From Hydrangea macrophylla (lineage: Eukaryota > Streptophyta > Magnoliopsida > Cornales > Hydrangeaceae): a stretch of 64,000 nucleotides of DNA. Below are positions 58,623 to 64,000 of the stretch, piece by piece. The position numbers and the translations under genes are program-made. Below the pieces are notes generated by a model. That model did no database searches. It saw nothing but the letters and a program-made list of their open reading frames with translations, and was not told the DNA's origin. The stretch's first letter is position 1. The number at the start of each line of letters is the position of its first letter. The stretch lies in assembly GCA_033977485.1 (NCBI GenBank), contig CM066987.1, positions 88,134,588-88,198,587 of the forward strand, in the 5' to 3' direction.

Positions 58623-60187
58623 ATGGTTATGGCTGGAGGCTACAATACCTGTCATAGAGCTCAGGCTGGAGCTGGTGAGAGTTCTAGAGGAGCTAGGGCA
58701 GGAAATCCCAACTTAGTTCAGGTTGACGTGGGGGCTATGATGAACCAGATTCTCCAAGCTGTGCAAAAACAATCAGCAGGGAAACCAGGGTGACCCGTTC
58801 GCTAAAAGGAACAAGGATTTTATCTCTATTAGTGGGCGAACATTTGATGGGGATAAGGGTCTGCTGGCAGCACAAGCTTGGGTTCGTAAGTGTGAATTTG
58901 TATTTGAGCGGATGCAGCTGACAGAGGTGTAGAAGCAGGAGTTGGCATCTCGGCAGTTGGAGGGTGCAGCTTTATCATGCTGGGAGTCTGTGTGAGCTCA
59001 ATATGATGTGGCAGAAATGACATGGGAACAGTTTAAGACTGAATTTGAAGAGAGCTTTATTCCTCGAGCAGTGCAGTCATAATTGGCTAGAGAGTTTCAA
59101 GATCTTACTCAGGGTACCATATCTGTGATGGAGTATGTGAGAAAATTTAATGAACTTTCTTACTATGCTCCATATCTCATTGATACTAAGGAGAAAAAGA
59201 ATGAGAAATTCATTGATGAATTGGGACATTATCTCTCCAAGTCAGTGTTAGCGACAGAGGGCGAGCCATTTAGTAAGATAGTGGATTTGGCCCTGGAATT
59301 TGAAAAGAAAGAGCAGAAGTTCCAGGCAGAGAAATCTGCAAGAGCTAAGGCAGCTGAGTCATCAAGAGATAACTGTTCCCAATATCAGCAGAAGGATGGG
59401 GGAAGAAGTGGGAATCAATACAAGCCTTATGACCAAGGGCAGAAGGGCCAACATAACCAAAGGCACGGTAATAGAGGTCAGTACTTCCCGCAAAACCAAG
59501 GAAATTTCAGGAATCAGACCCGTCAGTGGAATGGGTAGGGAGGCTAAAATAATCAGGGCTTCCAAGGCTATCGTCAGCAGGCCCTGCAGCCGCAAATTGG
59601 GTTTCGTGCACCAGTGCCTCAGATTGGAGCACCACCAGCGGGAAAGGAGATGGTTGTAGCTTCTAAGCTGTGCTATAATTGTAGGATACCAGGGCATATT
59701 GCAAAGTATTGTCCCACTAAGCCCCAGAATAATCAAGCAGCTCCCGCTAGAGCATTTGTAGTGATGCCAGGCAATGAGAATGTGCAAGGTAGTCTCAAAC
59801 TTTTCTTTCCAATGTTCGTGTTTTGTTTGATACGGGTGCATCTCATTCTTTTATTTCTCGTCATTTTTTTAGAGAGGGTATTCATGTTACTCCTTTACTT
59901 GTGCTTGTATGCGTAAAAACACCTCTAGGAGGGTCTGTTACCTTATATGAACAGTGTAAAGACTTTGTGATAGACTTTGTGGATAGGACATTTCTTGTTG
60001 ATTTGATTATGTTGGGTTTCGAGGGGTTCTCCATTATTTTGGGTATGGATTGGCTTGGGAAAAATCATATCACCTTAGACTGTGCTAAAAGGACTATTCA
60101 TATAGATACTCCGGGTTTGCCTCGTTTCTCTCATACTTATCCTGATAGCGCAAAGTTAGTGATGTCTAGTTTTCTTTTATTCGGTTG
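58623..60187 (+). pseudogene. Gag and protease of element C, broken
   Basis: ATG 58623 reads MVMAGGYNTCHRAQAGAGES. A frameshift near 58775 then leads into Gag (ISISGRTFDGDKGLLAAQAW, MTWEQFKTEFEESFIP, REFQDLTQGTISVMEYVRKF). One CCHC knuckle (CYNCRIPGHIAKYC near 59670) and the protease (FDTGASHSFISRHFF near 59826, GFSIILGMDWLGKN) follow. Stops occur near 58932, 58994, 59081 and 59536, and a frameshift near 59800 separates knuckle and protease. Unlike A and B, there is no acidic ORF between primer site and gag. Confidence 0.92.
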
Positions 60188-60189
60188 AG

Positions 60190-61307
60190 ATACCAAAGAA
60201 GGATATTAGTGATGTGGAGGTGTTATAGGACTTTAAAGATATTTTTCAGGAGATTCCTGGACCACCGCCTAAGAGAGAGGTGGAGTTTCAGATTGATCTT
60301 TTACCTAGATCCTCACCTATTTCAAAATCAGCATATCGTATAGCACCCAAGGAATTAGGAGAGATGAAGAAGCAACTTGATGAGATGCTTCAGAAGGGGT
60401 GCATTGAATTCTTTTCTTTTGCTGATTATTCTGTTATCCATTGTTGTTTTCTTTCCTTAGCCATTATAGTAATCCTTTTGAGGTGTGTATGACTCAGGTT
60501 CATACGACCCAGCAATTCTCCATGGGGAGCTCCAGCTATCTTTGTGTCGAAGAAGGATGGTTCTCTGCGTATGTGCATAGATTATAGAGAGTTGAATAAG
60601 ATGACGGTTAAGAACAAATATCCGTTGCCTAGGATTGATGACCTTCTTGACCAGTTGAAGGGGGCAGCAGTCTTTTCTCAGTTAGATTTGAGGACGGGAT
60701 ATCATCAAATCGGAGTTGTGGAGGAGAGTATTCCACGTACAACTTTTCGTACTCGGTATGGATTGTATGAGTTTTTTGTGATGCCGTTTGGGTTAACCAA
60801 TGCTCCAACATTCTTTTTGGATTTGATGAATCGGGTGTTCAGGCCATATTTAGACCGATTTGTTGTTGTTTTCATCGATGACATATTGGTTTATTCTCGA
60901 ACTCTTGAGGAGTACAGAGAACATTTGAAGTTTGTACTGCAGATGCTTCGAGAGCATAAGTTATATGCCAAGTTTAGTAAGTGCCATTTTTGGGAGTCGT
61001 CGGTGAGATTTCTCGGACATGTTATTTTAGCTAAGGGAATAGCAGTAGATCCTGATAAAGTAGCAGCGGTTCAAGAGTGGGTGCAATTTACTAATCCTAC
61101 AGAGGTAAGGAGTTTTTTGGGGTTAGTTGGGTATTACAGAAGGTTCATTGACAAATTCTCAGTCATAGCAGCACCATTAACAAAGTTGACACGTAAGAAT
61201 GTGAAGTTTTTGTGGACAGATGAGTGTGAGCAAGCATTCAAGGAGTTGAAGCGGCGGTTGACCACCGCACCTATTTTGACCATTCCAGTTGAAGTTGGGA
61301 AATTTTA
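60190..61307 (+). pseudogene. Reverse transcriptase of element C with a 99-bp insertion
   Basis: The connector (DIFQEIPGPPPKREVEFQID, YRIAPKELGEMKKQLDEMLQ) leads to RT ([27 protein letters not shown], catalytic FIDDIL near 60877, [19 protein letters not shown]). At 60406-60504 a 99-bp segment separates KGCI from [10 protein letters not shown], which are adjacent in related RTs. It keeps the frame length but contains a stop (TGA near 60490) and has no GT-AG ends. Another stop ends this frame at 61308. Confidence 0.92.
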
Positions 61308-63210
61308 GTGTTCACGGATGCTAGTGGAACCGGTTTGAGTTGTGTTTTGATGTAGGAAGGGAAGGTTGTTTCATATGCTTCTAGACAGTTAAGGCCCCAT
61401 GAGAGGAGGTATCCTACTCATGACTTGGAGTTGGCAGCGGTGGTGTTTGCATTGAAGGTGTGGACGCACTACCTCTTTGGAGAGAGATTTGAGCTTTATA
61501 CAGATCATAAGAGCCTCAAGTACTTGTTCTCACAGAAGGAACTAAACATGAGACAACAGAGATGGGTTGAGTTCATCAGTAGTTACAACTTTGAGATTAT
61601 TTATCATCCAGGGAAGGGAAATGTAGTGGATGATGCACTTAGCCGAAAGCATAGCGTGATGGCTTCTATGATGGTTCGGGAGTAGAAGTCTCTTGAGGTG
61701 TTAACCTCTCATGATATTCAACCAGTGCGAGAGAGTGAGAAGGCGTACATTGGAAGTTTGTTAGTTTAGCCAACCCTAGTAAGTAAGATTCGACAGATGC
61801 AATGTTCAGATAAAGTTTTGGTCAGTTGTCTTAATGATTTGATCATGGATTTGCTTGATGAATGTCTGACGGATTGGACTATGGATTCAGAGGAGAGTCT
61901 GTGTTTTCGAGGTAGGCTCTGTGTGCTTGATATTGCAGAGTTGAAGGAGGTTCTAAGTGAGGTACACCGATCACGATACACTATTTACCCTGGTGGGACC
62001 AAGATGTATCATGACTTGAAGCGTACCTTTTGGGGGGAAGGTATGAAGAGAGATGTGGGAGAGTTTGTTTCTAAGTGCGTGGTGTGTCAACAGGTGAAGG
62101 CAGAACATCAGAAACCGCCTAGCTTGTTGAAACCCTTAGAAAATACCTATGTGGAAGTGGGAATGCATTTCCATGGATTTTGTGGATGGGTTACCGAGGT
62201 CCAAGAAGGGGAATGAGTCGATTTGGGTCATTGTAGATCGTCTCACTAAGTCTGCACATTTTATCCCTATTAGTGTATATCGTACAGCAGACAAGTTGGC
62301 ACAGTTGTACATTCGGGAGATAGTACGTTTGCATGGGACTCCAGTCTCGATTGTGTATGACCGTGATCCATTGTTTGTGGCAAAGTTTTGGGAGAGTTTC
62401 CAATGAGCTTTGGGGACCCAATTAGATCTTTGTACTGCTTATCATCCTCAGACGGATGGATAGACTGAGAGGGTTAACCAGATCCTTGAGGATATGTTGA
62501 GGGCTTGTGTTCTCGATCTCGGTGGTAGTTGGGAAGAACACTTGCCATTGGTAGAGTTTGCTTACAATAACAGTTACCATTCTAGTATAGGAATGGCACC
62601 TTTCGAAGCGTTGTATGGGAGGTCGTGTAGATCTCCAGTGTGTTGGGCGGAAGTAGGTGATGTACCTATTTTGGGTCCAGAGATGGTTCGGGAGACTACT
62701 GAGAAGGTAAGTGTTATTCGAGAGAGGATTAAGACTACTCAGAGTCGGCAAAAGAGTTATGCTGATAGGAAGCGCAAGGGGGTAGAATTTGAAGTTGGAG
62801 ATTTTGTGTTCTTGAAGGTATCCCCAATGAAAGGTGTGATGCATTTTGGTAAGAAAGGAAAGCTTGCTCCGAGGTTTGTGGGACCTTATGAGATTGCCGG
62901 AAAGGTTGGAGAGTTGGCCTATAGAGTATTGTTACCACTGGCATTGGCGGCAATTCATAATGTGTTCCATGTATCAATGTTGAGGAAGTGTGTGAAGAAT
63001 CCTACACAAATTGTCCGTCCGACAGAGCTTGAGATTAACAATGATCTTACGTATGTTGTTAGACCTATCACTATTGTCGATCGAGATGTGAAGTATTTGC
63101 GGAGGAAAGTAGTGAATCTTGTGAAGGTGCAATGGAGTGAGAGAGTTAACGACGTTACGTGGGAACTTGAGGAGAAGATTCGGAAGTCGCATCCTGAACT
63201 GTTTGATTAG
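61308..63210 (+). pseudogene. RNase H, integrase and chromodomain of element C, broken
   Basis: RNase H ([37 protein letters not shown]), integrase zinc finger (HRSRYTIYPGG, CVVCQQVKAEHQKPP), the DDE core (MDFVDGLPRSKKGNESIWVI, YDRDPLFVAKFW, QTDG*TERVNQ) and a chromodomain tail (LVKVQWSERVNDVTWELEEK). The last 238 codons from 62494 are open. Frameshifts near 61305 and 62150 and stops near 61354, 61683, 61768, 62403 and 62461 inactivate it. It is a different family from A and B but the same chromovirus type. Confidence 0.93.
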
Positions 63211-63230
63211 TGTTCGTGCGTGTTGCAAAT

Positions 63231-63262
63231 CTCGAGACAAGATTTCTTTGAGGTTTGTATAA
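63231..63262 (+). promoter_or_regulatory. Pre-LTR motif of element C
   Basis: GAGACAAGATTTC is the counterpart of GAGGACGAAATC in element B. It is followed by TTTGAGGTTTGTATAA just before the LTR start, where a polypurine tract is expected but poorly preserved. Confidence 0.5.
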
Positions 63263-63377
63263 TGTAACAACCTTTTTTTTCTACAAAGATATTATTTATT
63301 TTTACTTTTTATTTATATCTTTGTTTAATATTTAATGGGTGTGTGGTGTATGGGTCATGTGCATGTGTTGGCGTGTG

Positions 63378-63412
<35 letters not shown>

Positions 63413-63549
63413 TAGTGCACGGGTGTGTGTGTGTAATACAATTATATATTGAGTGTGTGTACCATAGTTACATACATAATATTATATTAGGTTAGGTTAG
63501 GTAATATTCAGAAATAGGAAAACCTATCTCTTAGGCAGCCGCAAGAAAT

Positions 63550-63594
<45 letters not shown>

Positions 63595-64000
63595 AAAAAA
63601 AAAAGAGAAGAAAAGGGAAGAAAAAAAAAAGGGAGAAGGGTCTTGGCTTCGTGGGCACGTGTGGAATCGCGGAGCATTGGTGGTTGTCAATTTTTGATCA
63701 ACGAGGTGAGTTAAATATTGTGTATCCGAGTATATATATATACGTATGTATGTATGTATATGGGAGTAAATTAAATCAGTACATGTTTAATTTAATTGTT
63801 AGGGTTATATATTTGTAATGGATATACGTTGTTATTATTGAAGTAATCTAGATATTTTATTTCCCCTTCATGTGACTTTGTGATTATCACATTAGGGTAT
63901 TCAAAGGGTTAGGTGAATAGTTAGTTTGATAAAACCATATGTGAAATATTCATGGTAATTAAGAAATATATATGTGAAGTTTGTTTTTATTTTATATCAC
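63263..64000 (+). repeat. 3' LTR of element C, first 738 bp (cut by the window end)
   Basis: It starts TGTAACAACC and parallels 28443 onward. Its GT (63381-63410) and GA (63553-63592) microsatellites are clearly longer than in the 5' LTR, and it lacks the 166-bp MITE. Confidence 0.92.

Larger units (their letters stand above)
28443..64000 (+). mobile_element. Element C: Tekay/Del-type chromovirus with CACTA-2 in its 5' LTR (runs past window end)
   Basis: The 5' LTR starts TGTAACAACC at 28443 and is split by CACTA-2 at 29632. It resumes after the TGT duplication at 56909 and ends ...GGTGTGACA at 58491. Primer site, gag, protease, RT, RNase H, integrase and chromodomain follow. A 3' LTR starting with the same TGTAACAACC begins at 63263 and is cut off at 64000. 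Removing the MITE and CACTA-2 leaves a 5' LTR of about 2.6 kb. Whether the TSD is intact cannot be judged because the 3' end is outside. Confidence 0.88.

Overview
This window is AT-rich, repeat-dense plant nuclear DNA, probably from a eudicot. The plant call rests on a nepenthesin-type aspartic protease gene with plant introns, three Ty3/gypsy chromoviruses of the Tekay/Del type primed by initiator tRNA-Met, a Tat/Ogre-type LTR, two large CACTA (En/Spm) DNA transposons and many MITEs. I cannot name the species.

Left block (1-20372). The 3' end of a Tat/Ogre-like element (1-4237) abuts an old, broken Tekay-type retrotransposon, here called element A (4238-20372). Element A keeps the end of its 5' LTR, an extra acidic ORF ahead of gag, gag, protease and the start of RT. 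A solo LTR (6943-8514, TSD AGATC) and a 9.75-kb CACTA transposon, CACTA-1 (9720-19472, TSD GTA), interrupt it. CACTA-1 has no recognisable transposase. It carries a six-copy 179-bp tandem repeat, a LINE remnant, MITEs and exon-like host gene fragments on the minus strand, including a SNU13/NHP2L1 exon and a B3-domain exon, so it looks like a Pack-CACTA.

Host gene (21332-27016, + strand). This is the only intact host gene: a three-exon aspartic protease of 485 aa with a 4-kb first intron containing MITEs, poly(A) and microsatellites.

Right block (28443-64000). A Tekay-type retrotransposon, element C, starts at 28443 and runs past the window end. A MITE and a 27.3-kb CACTA transposon, CACTA-2 (29632-56905, TSD TGT), interrupt its 5' LTR. 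CACTA-2 carries a broken multi-exon tnp2-type transposase gene on the minus strand (37062-33409), a hAT-type GC-rich MITE, other MITEs, a Helitron-like 3' end and a second internal CACTA terminus at 54724. A complete Tekay retrotransposon, element B (42956-53627, TSD GTAAT), is nested inside CACTA-2. Its LTRs are nearly identical, but its pol has several stops and frameshifts. Element B belongs to the same family as the old element A and shares its extra acidic ORF.

Insertion order follows from the nesting: A before the Tat element, solo LTR and CACTA-1; C before CACTA-2; CACTA-2 before B. No tRNA or rRNA genes, CRISPR arrays or bacterial-type operons were seen.
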